Assembly: GCF_005405905.1 (NCBI RefSeq)
Contig: NZ_BJHU01000005.1
Span: forward strand, 124,001-188,000
Reading direction: 5' to 3'
Length of the DNA: 64,000 nucleotides
Origin: Acidovorax sp. NB1
GTDB taxonomy: Bacteria; Pseudomonadota; Gammaproteobacteria; Burkholderiales; Burkholderiaceae_C
A program made the position numbers and the translations under genes. The notes beneath the pieces were generated by a model. That model saw only the letters and a program-made list of their open reading frames with translations, was not told the origin of the DNA and searched no databases. This document shows, in pieces, positions 52,705 to 61,555 of the stretch (the stretch's first letter is position 1; each line of letters begins with the position of its first letter).

Positions 52705-53427
52705 ATGAAAAGCCTCTCGAAACCCCACACCCCATCCCGGATCGCGCCCTGGTGCCTGGCGCTGCCTTGTGTGGTGGGCGCCCTGCATGCCCATGCCGAA
52801 GCGCCCATGCGCACCGACGACGCTGGCACGCTGGCCCAGGGCGCGCTGAAACTCGAAGGCACCCAGGGCCGCGATGCCAAGACCCGCAGCACCGAGCTGC
52901 TGTTTGGCATGGGGCTGCTGCCCACCCTGGAGATGGAGGTGTCGCTGGCCCACGGCCGCGACAAGGGCCAAAACCCGGCCAGCACCTTGCAGGGCCGGGG
53001 CTGGGGGGTGAAGTGGGTGCCTGTGCAGAGCGACCTGGGCTGGTCGCTGGGTGCCCGGCTGGACCTGGGCCACACCCGGGTGCGCGACGAGGCCACCCCG
53101 GCGCACTTTTCCGAACGGGCCTACACCGTCACCGGCCTGGCCACCTACCGGTTTGCCAACGACCAGGCGCTGCACGCCAATGCGGGCCAGCACACCGTCC
53201 GTGTGCAGGGCGTGCGCCACCGCGCCGCCACCTGGGCGGTGGGTCACGAGCTGCCGCTCAGCGGCGCGCTGCGCCTGACCTCCGAGGTGTATGGCGAACA
53301 AAGGGCGCGCCCCGACAAGGCCCTGGGCCTGCGCTATGAGATCGCCGAAGGGCTCAAGGCGTCGGTGGCGGTGGGCCGTGGCAATGGACGCAGCTTCAGC
53401 CAGGCAGGCCTGGCCTGGGAGTTTTGA
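52705..53427 (+). CDS. Putative outer-membrane beta-barrel protein
   Basis: 240 residues, function not recognised. The signal peptide (SRIAPWCLALPCVVGALHAH ending AEA) is followed by alternating-hydrophobicity strands typical of small barrels, ending in the aromatic SQAGLAWEF expected for BAM recognition. GAAGAGA precedes the ATG by about 6 nt. It lies 43 nt before the helicase gene on the same strand, though a link is doubtful. Confidence 0.72.
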   Translation: MKSLSKPHTPSRIAPWCLALPCVVGALHAHAEAPMRTDDAGTLAQGALKLEGTQGRDAKTRSTELLFGMGLLPTLEMEVSLAHGRDKGQNPASTLQGRGWGVKWVPVQSDLGWSLGARLDLGHTRVRDEATPAHFSERAYTVTGLATYRFANDQALHANAGQHTVRVQGVRHRAATWAVGHELPLSGALRLTSEVYGEQRARPDKALGLRYEIAEGLKASVAVGRGNGRSFSQAGLAWEF

Positions 53428-53469
53428 CCCACGCGTGGCGCGCCGCCGCCACGGCACAATCGGCGGCCT

Positions 53470-56289
53470 ATGCCCGCCGCTGGCCACAACCCCGCCCACC
53501 CCACGCCCGCTGAACCGCCCCGGTCGGACCGCCAGGCCCTGATGGCCGCCTGGGCCCACGCGCTGCGCCAACGCGCCGATGCGGCCACGCTGCAGACGCT
53601 GGCCCCGCTGACCGACGCCGAGGCGGCGCGTGTGATGGCGCTGTTGCGCGACGGGGCAGCGCAGGCCACGCCCGCCGGGCCCACCCCATCGGACTCCGGC
53701 CCTGTAGTCGGCCACTTCCGCCCCCGCATCACGCTCATGACCCTGGGCCGGGGCGAGGGCCTTTTGGGCATGGCGCCGCAAGGCAAGCTGGGCCCGCGCG
53801 GCGACAGCGTGACCCTGGCGCAGATCGACTGGACCTACCGCACTGACAGCGGCGCGCAGTGGGAAACCGCTGCGCCCACCTCGGTGCTGAACGCGCGCCC
53901 CGCACCCGTGCAAGACCTGTACGACACCGGCGGCCCCTTGCTGCGCATGGTGCGCGACCTGGCGGCCGAAGCCGATGCCATGGACCGCGTCTGGGACCTG
54001 GGCCTGACCCCCGTGGACCCCAAAAGCCTGCAGTGGCGCCACCGGGCCGCCGCAGCCACGCTAAGGCCTGTGTGGACGCTGGCGCAGGAGGCGCACTTCG
54101 GCGACTTCTGGGCCGACGTGGTGCCGCAGCTGCGCGCCGAGGGCTGGAGCGTGGTGGTCCACCCCGGCTTTGCGCATGAAAGCGTGCCCGTGCAGCGCTG
54201 GAAGCTCGTCATCGCCCCCGACACTGGCGAGCTGCTGGCCAAGGAGGTGGACGGCCCGCTGGGCGCACGCCAGCGCCCCGTGCAAAAGCTGCACCTGCCC
54301 GAGCGCGAAGGCGCCTGGCTGCTGAGCCTGGGCATCGAGATCGACGGCGTGGTGCTGGACCTGGCCCCCATGCTGGCCGACCTGCTGCGCCGCGGCGTGC
54401 GCTGGCTCAACGCGCGGCAGATGGCGGCCATCGACGACATCGCGGTCATTTCGCTGCGCGCACCGGGTGGGCGGCGCATCGACGCACCGGCCGGGCCGCT
54501 CAAGGCCATTGTGGGTGCTATGGTGGATCTGCTCACCGACCCCACCCGCAAACAACTCAAGGACGGCGACCCGCTGCGCCTGGGCGCCTGGGAGGCCCGC
54601 CGCATTGAGGCCCTGCGCGCCGGGCTGGTGCAAGCCCACCGCGTGGGCACCGTCAGCGGCTGGAGCAACGACTGGCAGCTGCAGGGCGATGCCGGCCTGG
54701 CCCAGCTGGCGCAGCGGCTGCGCCGCATCGGCGAGCCGCAGCCCGTGGCGGCGCCGCAGGGCCTGCAGGTGCAGCTGCGCCCCTACCAGCTCGAAGGCCT
54801 GGCCTGGCTTCAGTACCTGCGCGCCCAGGGCCTGGGCGGCATCCTGGCCGACGACATGGGCCTGGGCAAAACCGCGCAGGCGCTGGCCCATGTGCTGGTA
54901 GAAAAAGAAGCAGGCCGCCTCACCCGCCCGGCCCTGGTGGTGCTGCCCACCTCGCTGCTCTTCAACTGGCAGGCCGAGGCCGCGCGCATGGCACCGGGTC
55001 TGCGGGTGCTGGCCCTGCATGGCGCCAGCCGGGGCCAGCGCTACCTGCAGATCGCTGACCATAACCTGGTGCTGACCACCTACCCCCTGCTCTGGCGCGA
55101 TGTGGATGCGCTGGCGGCAGAGCCTTTTCACCTGTTGATCCTCGACGAAGCTCAGATGGTGAAAAACGCGGGCAGCCGCAGCGCCCGCGCCCTGCGCAAG
55201 CTGCAGGCGCCGCACCTGCTGTGCCTGACGGGCACGCCGCTGGAGAACCACCTGGGCGAGCTGTGGGCGCAGTTCGACTTCTTGATGCCCGGCTTTCTGG
55301 GCGACGTGCGCAGCTTCAACGCCCGCTGGCGCAAGCCCATCGAAGAAAACGGCGAAACCCTGCGCGCCCAGCTGCTGGCGCAGCGCGTGCGCCCCTTCAT
55401 CCTGCGCAGGCGCAAGCAGGACGTGGCGACCGAGCTGCCAGCGCGCACCGAGGTCATCCAGCGCGTTCAGCTGCAGGGCAAGCAGCGCGAGCTGTACGAG
55501 GCCGTGCGCACCACCGCCGACAAGCAGGTGCGCCGCGTGCTGGAGCGGCAGAGTTTTGACGGCGCGCAGATCACCATCCTGGACGCGCTGCTCAAGCTCC
55601 GCCAGGTGTGCTGCGACCCCCACCTCGTCAAGGGCGCCAAGGTGCACCCCGGCACCGAACGCGCCAAGCTCGACCTGCTGGCCGACATGCTGCCCGCGCT
55701 GGTCGATGAAGGCCGCCGCGTGCTGGTGTTCTCGCAGTTCACCGAAATGCTGATGCTCGCGGCCGAGCGGCTGGATGCTCTCGCCCTGCCCTACCTCACC
55801 CTCACCGGCCAGACGCCGCCTCGCCAGCGCGGCGCCGTCGTCCAGAGCTTTCAGGCGCAGGACGCGACCAGTGCGCCCGTCCTGCTCGTCAGTCTCAAGG
55901 CGGGCGGCACGGGGTTGAACCTCACGGCCGCCGACACCGTGATCCACCTCGACCCCTGGTGGAACCCCGCCGTCGAAGAGCAGGCCACGGCCCGCGCCCA
56001 CCGCATCGGGCAGGACCAACCGGTGTTTGTCTACAAGCTGGTGGTGGAAGGCAGCATCGAGGAGCGCATGCTGGAACTGCAGGCGCGCAAGGCCGCCCTG
56101 GCCAGCGGCGTGCTGGGCCACGACGCAGCGGGCGCGGTCAAGTTCAGCGAGGCCGACCTCACGGCCCTGCTCGCGCCCCTGGCCGAGCCCGCCGACAATC
56201 CGCTGGCCATTCCGGGTGAGGATGCGAAACGTTGGGGTGGCACCGGCTTGCGCCGCCCACGCCCGATGCAGCCACCAGAATATGAATAA
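53470..56289 (+). CDS. SNF2-family DEAD/DEAH-box helicase/ATPase
   Basis: 939 residues. The Swi2/Snf2 ATPase follows an N-terminal region of about 430 residues of unknown fold. Motif I is ADDMGLGKTAQALAHVL (about 462-478), the Walker B variant is LLILDEAQMV (about 558), motif III is LTGTPLENHLGELW, and the helicase-C motifs are LLVSLKAGGTGLNL and DPWWNPAVEEQATARAHRIG. It should translocate on duplex DNA or remodel nucleoprotein. The last codons and TAA come from a copy of the dispersed repeat (56283-56340). Confidence 0.92.
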   Translation: MPAAGHNPAHPTPAEPPRSDRQALMAAWAHALRQRADAATLQTLAPLTDAEAARVMALLRDGAAQATPAGPTPSDSGPVVGHFRPRITLMTLGRGEGLLGMAPQGKLGPRGDSVTLAQIDWTYRTDSGAQWETAAPTSVLNARPAPVQDLYDTGGPLLRMVRDLAAEADAMDRVWDLGLTPVDPKSLQWRHRAAAATLRPVWTLAQEAHFGDFWADVVPQLRAEGWSVVVHPGFAHESVPVQRWKLVIAPDTGELLAKEVDGPLGARQRPVQKLHLPEREGAWLLSLGIEIDGVVLDLAPMLADLLRRGVRWLNARQMAAIDDIAVISLRAPGGRRIDAPAGPLKAIVGAMVDLLTDPTRKQLKDGDPLRLGAWEARRIEALRAGLVQAHRVGTVSGWSNDWQLQGDAGLAQLAQRLRRIGEPQPVAAPQGLQVQLRPYQLEGLAWLQYLRAQGLGGILADDMGLGKTAQALAHVLVEKEAGRLTRPALVVLPTSLLFNWQAEAARMAPGLRVLALHGASRGQRYLQIADHNLVLTTYPLLWRDVDALAAEPFHLLILDEAQMVKNAGSRSARALRKLQAPHLLCLTGTPLENHLGELWAQFDFLMPGFLGDVRSFNARWRKPIEENGETLRAQLLAQRVRPFILRRRKQDVATELPARTEVIQRVQLQGKQRELYEAVRTTADKQVRRVLERQSFDGAQITILDALLKLRQVCCDPHLVKGAKVHPGTERAKLDLLADMLPALVDEGRRVLVFSQFTEMLMLAAERLDALALPYLTLTGQTPPRQRGAVVQSFQAQDATSAPVLLVSLKAGGTGLNLTAADTVIHLDPWWNPAVEEQATARAHRIGQDQPVFVYKLVVEGSIEERMLELQARKAALASGVLGHDAAGAVKFSEADLTALLAPLAEPADNPLAIPGEDAKRWGGTGLRRPRPMQPPEYE

Positions 56290-56340
56290 AAATGGCATCT
56301 ACCGCCTGATAGGCGTGCATTTATAGCTATCAAAACAATA
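56283..56340 (-). repeat. Dispersed GATAGCT repeat at the helicase stop codon
   Basis: Plus strand GAATAAAAATGGCATCTACC, GCCTGATAGGCGTGCATTTA, TAGCTATCAAAAC. In the shared-core orientation it reads on the minus strand. Its GAATAA provides the stop codon of the helicase gene. Confidence 0.7.
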
Positions 56341-56467
56341 GTATTTGATGGATAAGCAAGGGCAACAGCTTGTGCACCTGCGGCCGGTGCAGAATTCAAA
56401 AGCAAGCTTCGGAGTGCGCCCGGTGCGCGCCGTTTCTACAGTGAAGGCATCGCAACGCAATCTGCCC

Positions 56468-56494
56468 ACCTGCCTGTGAACGGCAGGTTCTTTT
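56468..56494 (+). promoter_or_regulatory. Terminator-like hairpin in the ada leader
   Basis: ACCTGCC (56468-56474) pairs perfectly with GGCAGGT (56482-56488) over TGTGAAC and is followed by TCTTTTC, just before the GGAG ribosome site and ATG at 56508. Its position in the 5' leader suggests attenuation, or insulation from upstream transcription. Confidence 0.5.
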
Positions 56495-56507
56495 CGGAGC
56501 CTTCACC

Positions 56508-57698
56508 ATGCACGCCATCACCTCCACACCTTTGTCACCACCAGCTGTTTCCATGCCCACCCGCCCGGCAACCCGTTCCGCGCAGACCGCGCAGCAAGCC
56601 GCCCTCACCCAGGCCGACCCACGCTGGGCGGCGGTGCTGGCGCGCAGTGCGGCAGCAGACGGCAGCTTCTGGTATTCGGTGGTGTCCACAGGCGTGTACT
56701 GCCGCCCCAGCTGCGCTGCGCGCACGCCCCGGCCCGAAAACGTGCGGTTCCATGCCAGCTGTGCCGACGCCGAAACCGCAGGTTTTCGTCCCTGCCAGCG
56801 CTGCAAGCCACAGCAACCCTCGGCACTGGCGCACCACGCAGCGCTGGTCACGCAGGCCTGCCGCATCCTGGAGGCCGAAGGCGCCACCCCGCTGGGCGCA
56901 CTGGCCGCCCGCGTGGGGCTGAGCAGCTCGCACCTGCACCGCATCTTCAAGCAGGCCACGGGCCTCACGCCCAAGGCCTACGCCGCCGCGCAGCGGGAGC
57001 AGCGCGTGCGCAGCGCGCTGGGGCAAGCCACCGATTCGGTGACCGATGCCATCTACGAAGCGGGCTACCAGTCCAGCAGCCGCTTCTATGAAAAGTCCGC
57101 CCAGGTGCTGGGCATGACGCCCACACGCTACCGCGCTGGCGGGGCGGCGCAGCGCATCCGCTTTGCGGTGGGCCAATGTTCCCTGGGCGCGATCCTGGTG
57201 GCGCACAGCGGCCAGGGCCTGTGCGCAATCTTGCTTGGCGACGACCCCGACGCCCTGGTGCGTGACCTGCAGGACCGGTTTGCCCAGGCCCAGCTGGTGG
57301 GGGGCGATGCAGACTACGAAGCGCTGGTAGCCCAGGTGGTGGCCTTTGTCGAGGCGCCCGGCCTGGGGCTGGCGCTACCGCTGGACGTGCAGGGCACGGC
57401 TTTCCAGCAGCGGGTGTGGCAGGCACTGCGCAGCATCCCGCCCGGGCAGACCGCGAGTTATGCCGAAATTGCAGCGCGCATCGGTGCCCCCGCCGCCACC
57501 CGCGCCGTGGCCCAGGCCTGCGGCGCCAACGCGCTGGCCGTGGCCATCCCCTGCCACCGGGTGGTGCGCAGCGACGGTGCGCTGTCGGGCTACCGCTGGG
57601 GGGTGGAGCGCAAGCGCGCGCTGCTGCAGCGCGAGGCCGATGCGGCGCATACCGCGCACACGGCACACACGGCACAAAAACAGGAGAAGGTCGCATGA
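56508..57698 (+). CDS. ada: Ada: bifunctional DNA repair methyltransferase and transcriptional activator
   Basis: 396 residues. The Ada zinc domain has Cys65, Cys69, Cys96 and Cys99 (VYCRPSC and PCQRCK); Cys65 accepts methyl from phosphotriesters. An AraC helix-turn-helix follows (LGALAARVGLSSSHLHRIFK). The C-terminal O6-methylguanine transferase has Cys349 in AIPCHRVVRSDGALSGYRWG. Methylated Ada activates its regulon. The C-terminus ends with a tripeptide repeat (HTAHTAHTA) encoded by 9-nt tandem units. GGAG precedes the ATG. The stop overlaps the next gene as ATGA. Confidence 0.94.
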   Translation: MHAITSTPLSPPAVSMPTRPATRSAQTAQQAALTQADPRWAAVLARSAAADGSFWYSVVSTGVYCRPSCAARTPRPENVRFHASCADAETAGFRPCQRCKPQQPSALAHHAALVTQACRILEAEGATPLGALAARVGLSSSHLHRIFKQATGLTPKAYAAAQREQRVRSALGQATDSVTDAIYEAGYQSSSRFYEKSAQVLGMTPTRYRAGGAAQRIRFAVGQCSLGAILVAHSGQGLCAILLGDDPDALVRDLQDRFAQAQLVGGDADYEALVAQVVAFVEAPGLGLALPLDVQGTAFQQRVWQALRSIPPGQTASYAEIAARIGAPAATRAVAQACGANALAVAIPCHRVVRSDGALSGYRWGVERKRALLQREADAAHTAHTAHTAQKQEKVA

Positions 57699-58444
57699 GC
57701 GCCCTGCCCCACAGCACGCCACAGGCCAGCAGCCCCTGGCCCGAGCGTGTGGCCGCGATCGACTGGGCCCAGGCCACCGACGACCTGCACACCCAGGGCC
57801 ATGCGGTGCTGCCCCAATTGCTGGGCGCCGAGGAATGCGCGGCGCTCGCAGCGCTTTACCGCCACCCCGGCCTACCCCTGTTCCGCAGCCGCGTGGTCAT
57901 GCAGCGCCACGGCTTTGGGCTGGGCGAGTACCAATACTTCAGCTACCCGCTGCCAGACCTGGTGGCAGGGCTGCGCGACGCGCTCTACCAGCACCTGCAG
58001 CCCATCGCCAACCACTGGAATGCAGCCATGGGCATCGATGTGCGCTACCCCGCGCGCCATGCCGACTTCATCGCCCGCTGCCATGCGGCCGGGCAACTGC
58101 GCCCCACGCCGCTGCTGCTGCAGTACGCGCCAGGCGACTACAACTGCCTGCACCAGGATCTGTATGGCGAGCATGTGTTTCCGCTGCAGGTGGCGATCCT
58201 GCTGTCGGAGCCCGGCAGCGACTTCACGGGCGGCGAGTTTGTGCTGACCGAACAGCGCCCCCGCATGCAGTCGCGCGCCGAGGTGGTGCCGCTCTCGCGC
58301 GGCGACGCCGTGGCGTTTGCCGTGCACCACCGCCCGGTGCAAGGCACACGCGGCACCTACCGCGTGAACCTGCGCCACGGGGTGAGCCGGGTGCGCTCGG
58401 GCCAGCGCCATACGGTGGGCATCATTTTTCATGATGCTGAATAG
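57695..58444 (+). CDS. 2-oxoglutarate/Fe(II)-dependent oxygenase in the ada operon
   Basis: 249 residues with the double-stranded beta-helix iron site HxD...H: CLHQDLYGEHVFPLQ (His, Asp) and the distal His in VNLRHGVSRVRSGQRH, whose Arg should bind 2-oxoglutarate. It is distinct from AlkB in motif context; the SEPGSDFTGGEFVLTEQRPR stretch is prolyl-hydroxylase-like. Position between ada and alkB, with ATGA coupling to ada, argues for a role in the adaptive response, but the substrate (nucleic acid or protein) is unknown. Confidence 0.88.
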   Translation: MSALPHSTPQASSPWPERVAAIDWAQATDDLHTQGHAVLPQLLGAEECAALAALYRHPGLPLFRSRVVMQRHGFGLGEYQYFSYPLPDLVAGLRDALYQHLQPIANHWNAAMGIDVRYPARHADFIARCHAAGQLRPTPLLLQYAPGDYNCLHQDLYGEHVFPLQVAILLSEPGSDFTGGEFVLTEQRPRMQSRAEVVPLSRGDAVAFAVHHRPVQGTRGTYRVNLRHGVSRVRSGQRHTVGIIFHDAE

Positions 58445-58450
58445 GTGGCG

Positions 58451-59107
58451 ATGACCCTCGGCCTGTTTGACGACCTGCCTGCCGCGCCTCAGGCCCCTGA
58501 TTGGCTGGAGCCGGGCGCCGTGGTGCTGCGCGGCCTGGCCCTGCCGCAGGCGGCCGAGCTGCTGCAGGCCGTGGATGCCGTCACGGCCCAGGCGCCCTTC
58601 CGGCACCTCATCACCCCCGGTGGGCAGCGCATGTCGGTGGCCATGACCAACAGCGGCGCGCTGGGCTGGATCAGCGACCGCAGCGGCTACCGCTATGGCC
58701 CCACCGACCCGACCACCGGCTTGCCCTGGCCGCCCATGCCTGCGGTGTTCCGCCAACTCTCCCGTGACGCGGCCGATGCAGCGGGCTACCCCGGTTTTGC
58801 GCCCGACGCCTGCCTCATCAACCGCTACGAGCCCGGCACGCGGCTGTCGCTGCACCAGGACCGCGACGAAGGCAACTACGACCACCCCATCGTGTCGGTG
58901 TCCCTCGGCATCCCGGCCATCTTTCTGTGGGGCGGCGCGCTGCGCGCCGACAAGGCCCGGCGTGTGGGCCTGTGGCATGGCGACGTGGTGGTGTGGGGCG
59001 GCCCGGCGCGGCTGCGGTTTCACGGCGTGCTGCCTCTGGCCGACGCAAGCCATGCGATGACGGGCGGGTTGCGCATCAACCTCACATTTCGCAAGGCATC
59101 GGGCTGA
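58451..59107 (+). CDS. alkB: AlkB alkylated DNA repair dioxygenase
   Basis: 218 residues. AlkB motifs are all visible: MSVAMTNSGALGWISDRSGY and PDACLINRYEPGTRLSLHQD (iron ligands His and Asp), the VSVSLGIPAIFLWGG core, and the distal HGV followed by LRINLTFR with the 2-oxoglutarate and substrate arginines. It oxidatively removes 1-methyladenine and 3-methylcytosine lesions. ATG 58451 follows AGGTGG closely; a GTG at 58445 is the alternative. It is the third gene of the ada operon, 6 nt after the oxygenase. Confidence 0.95.
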   Translation: MTLGLFDDLPAAPQAPDWLEPGAVVLRGLALPQAAELLQAVDAVTAQAPFRHLITPGGQRMSVAMTNSGALGWISDRSGYRYGPTDPTTGLPWPPMPAVFRQLSRDAADAAGYPGFAPDACLINRYEPGTRLSLHQDRDEGNYDHPIVSVSLGIPAIFLWGGALRADKARRVGLWHGDVVVWGGPARLRFHGVLPLADASHAMTGGLRINLTFRKASG

Positions 59108-59126
59108 GCGCCCTTCCCGGCCGGGA

Positions 59127-60185
59127 CTAGCGAATGGGGTATCCCGTGGCGCTGCCGATGGCCGCGAGCATCCGGTCGGCGTCCTTGCGCCCCTGCAGGT
59201 CCTGCGCCACGGTGATCTTCTTGCCGCTGCGCAGCTCGGCCTCGATGCGGTAGTAGACGTCGCGGCGGCTGTTGCTTTCGACCGTGTAGCTCTCCACCAC
59301 CCGCAGGCGGGCGATTTCGGGGCCGGGCACCTGGTGCCACTGCAGCATCAGGCCCAGCAGGCGCCGTTCGGTGCGCAGGCCGTCGTGGTCAATCTGCACC
59401 CGCAGGCTGTTGGCCAGCGCATAAAACGCTGCCACCAGCACCGCTCCTCCCACGCCGCCAAACCCCAGGCGAAACAGCCAGGGCGCGATGTCGGACTGAG
59501 CTTCCTGCTCCCAAGGCACCAGCGCGCCCACGGCCAGAAACAGCACCCCCACCATGCCCAACCCCAGCTTGAGGCCCCACCACCGCCCGGCCGGGAAATG
59601 CATCTGCACCCCGCCGGGGATTTTTTCGAGCTTGCCGGGCGCGCCCGCTGCGGCGGTGTTGCGCGCCCGCTGCCCCATCGGCTTGCCCCGGCGCAGCACA
59701 AACACCAGCAGGCCCACGCCCACGCCGCCAAACAACACCACAAACACCATCTTGAAGGCCAGCAGACCAGGCCGCAGGCTGCGGTCGATCACGGCATCGG
59801 CCGGTTGCGAGGGGTTGACCCAGACCTGCACCGGCTGCCCGGCGCGCAGCGCCTGCTCCAGCCGCTCGCCCAGCGCCTCCTGAAAGTCGCCCACGTTGTC
59901 GCCGCCGCCGCTGATGGCCACGCGGTCGCCCTCGTACTCCTGGCCCGCCACGGTGTATCGGTAGCGCGCTGTCACGTGGTACGAGGTGGATTTGCTGCTG
60001 CGGCTGCTGTTCAGGCTCGCGGCCAGCAGCGTGGCGTTGACCGGCTGCCAGAACTGCATGCGCGACCAGTCGTACAGGGTAGGCAGCACGCTCAGCAACA
60101 GCATGCCCACGCCCACGGCGGCAAAAGGCAGGGCAAACAAGCCCATCACCCATGCGCCCGGCTGCTTCTTGGCTGGCTTTTCCAT
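59127..60185 (-). CDS. DUF3592 domain membrane protein
   Basis: 352 residues with about four membrane segments (VMGLFALPFAAVGVGMLLLS, MVFVVLFGGVGVGLLVFVLR, LGLGMVGVLFLAVGALV and the following FGGVGGAVLVAAFYAL). The domain between the first two has the DUF3592 pattern YRYTVAGQEYEGDRV. The C-terminal cytoplasmic part resembles a bacterial PH-like module (LGLMLQWHQVPGPEIARLRV). Role unknown. GGGAGA about 5 nt before the ATG at 60185 fixes the start. Confidence 0.82.
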   Translation of the reverse strand: MEKPAKKQPGAWVMGLFALPFAAVGVGMLLLSVLPTLYDWSRMQFWQPVNATLLAASLNSSRSSKSTSYHVTARYRYTVAGQEYEGDRVAISGGGDNVGDFQEALGERLEQALRAGQPVQVWVNPSQPADAVIDRSLRPGLLAFKMVFVVLFGGVGVGLLVFVLRRGKPMGQRARNTAAAGAPGKLEKIPGGVQMHFPAGRWWGLKLGLGMVGVLFLAVGALVPWEQEAQSDIAPWLFRLGFGGVGGAVLVAAFYALANSLRVQIDHDGLRTERRLLGLMLQWHQVPGPEIARLRVVESYTVESNSRRDVYYRIEAELRSGKKITVAQDLQGRKDADRMLAAIGSATGYPIR

Positions 60186-60276
60186 TGGTATCTCCCGCAC
60201 CGCACTGCGGCGGCTGGGGTGATTTTGCGGGCAAAGCCGGTTCTTTTGAGCAGATTCTTGGGCGCTGCGCCAGCCC

Positions 60277-60660
60277 TCATCGCTCGATCACGTCGTTGTT
60301 GCTGCCATTGCGCGAGACGCGCGACTTGAAGCCGACGGGCACATACACGGTGTTGCCACTGCCATCCAGCTCGATGCGCTCCACGGTGGCGGTCTTGAGC
60401 ACAAAAATGCGGTTGTTCATGCCCGCCACGATCAGGCGCGCCACGGTGTTGCCCGCAGCCACCGTCACATCGTTGCGCGCGCCCGTCACCTCCAGGTCGT
60501 AGATGCCGATTTTGTCGATGGTCTTGTCCATGCTGACGCCGTCCACGGTGACCACATGCCCATCGTCCGACGTGCCGCCGCAGGCTGATAGCACAGACAT
60601 GAACAGGGCGCACACCAGGTTGCGCGGCGAAAACAGGGAGATGGCGTTTTGCAGATTCAT
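60277..60660 (-). CDS. DUF3060 family putative lipoprotein
   Basis: 127 residues. The N-terminal signal has a lipobox-like SVLSAC, so it is probably a lipoprotein. The mature part has the repeating N/G-rich beta pattern of DUF3060 (TVAAGNTVARLIVAGMNNRI and ELDGSGNTVYVP). No function known. The ribosome site is weak. It lies 91 nt from the DUF3592 gene on the same strand and is divergent from the two-component regulator. Confidence 0.78.
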   Translation of the reverse strand: MNLQNAISLFSPRNLVCALFMSVLSACGGTSDDGHVVTVDGVSMDKTIDKIGIYDLEVTGARNDVTVAAGNTVARLIVAGMNNRIFVLKTATVERIELDGSGNTVYVPVGFKSRVSRNGSNNDVIER

Positions 60661-60865
60661 ACGGAAGCCCCACAGCCGGGGTGAAAGAAACAGAGAAGCC
60701 TGCAGTCTGCAAAGACCTGCATGAAGCCCCCATGAAGCCGCCGCTGCGCCGGGCGCCGCAGATGAAGCTTTGATGAACACGCGCTGCGCGCACACCCCTG
60801 GGCGGCGCATCCCGCTCCTAGAATCGCCGCCACCGTCCCATTCCCCACTCCTCGCACCCTGTCGC

Positions 60866-61555
60866 ATGGCCAGCATCCTTCTTGTGGAAGACGACCTCCC
60901 CCTGGGCAACTCGCTGCAGCGCGTGCTCACCGTGGCGGGCCACCATGTGGTGTGGCTGCGCACCAGCGCCGACGCACGCCGGTTTCTGCAAGAGCAGCCC
61001 TTTGCCCTGGTGCTGCTGGACATCGGCCTGCCGGACGAAACCGGGCTTGATTTGCTCGCCTGGCTGCGCGCCCAGGGGCAGGCCACGCCGGTGATGCTGC
61101 TCACCGCCCGCGACAGCGTGGGCGAACGTGTGCTGGGGCTGGACGCCGGGGCCGACGACTACCTGGGCAAGCCGTTTGCCATTGAAGAACTTCTGTCACG
61201 CGTGCGGGCCCTGCTGCGGCGCCACAGCGGGCAGACCAGCAGCGTGTGGCAGATCGGCCCGCTTTGCATCCACACCGCGCGGCGCAGGGTGCAGGTGCAT
61301 GGGCAGGACGTGCACCTCTCGGCCCGCGAATACGACATCCTGCGCGCCCTGGCCGAAGACCCGGGCCGCGTGCTCACCCGCGCGCAGATCGAGGCCAGCT
61401 CCAGCCCTGCCGACACGCTGGACAGCAACGCCACCGACGTGCATGTCTACAAGCTGCGGCGCAAGCTGGGCAACCACCTCATCAGCACCGTGCGCGGCGT
61501 GGGCTATGTGCTGGAGGCCCCGGCTACAACTGCGGCCATGGACCCGGCGCCATGA
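60866..61555 (+). CDS. OmpR/PhoB family response regulator
   Basis: 229 residues. The receiver domain has Asp52 (LVLLDIGLPDETG) as phospho-acceptor, the acidic pair in VEDD, and Lys102 in DDYLGKPF. The C-terminal winged helix has SAREYDILRALAEDPGRVLT and VHVYKLRRKLGN then RGVGYVL. It resembles QseB/TctD. Its stop overlaps the histidine kinase ATG (61552-61555), so the pair is co-translated. Confidence 0.94.
   Translation: MASILLVEDDLPLGNSLQRVLTVAGHHVVWLRTSADARRFLQEQPFALVLLDIGLPDETGLDLLAWLRAQGQATPVMLLTARDSVGERVLGLDAGADDYLGKPFAIEELLSRVRALLRRHSGQTSSVWQIGPLCIHTARRRVQVHGQDVHLSAREYDILRALAEDPGRVLTRAQIEASSSPADTLDSNATDVHVYKLRRKLGNHLISTVRGVGYVLEAPATTAAMDPAP

Noticed and set aside
54061-56298. 745-codon minus-strand frame opposite the helicase
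   Set aside because: Low-complexity composition and no family motifs, while the plus strand has a clear SNF2 ATPase.
57640-57690. 9-nt tandem units at the ada 3' end (HTAHTAHTA)
   Set aside because: Only about three imperfect units. Probably slippage in a tolerant tail, not a functional repeat array.
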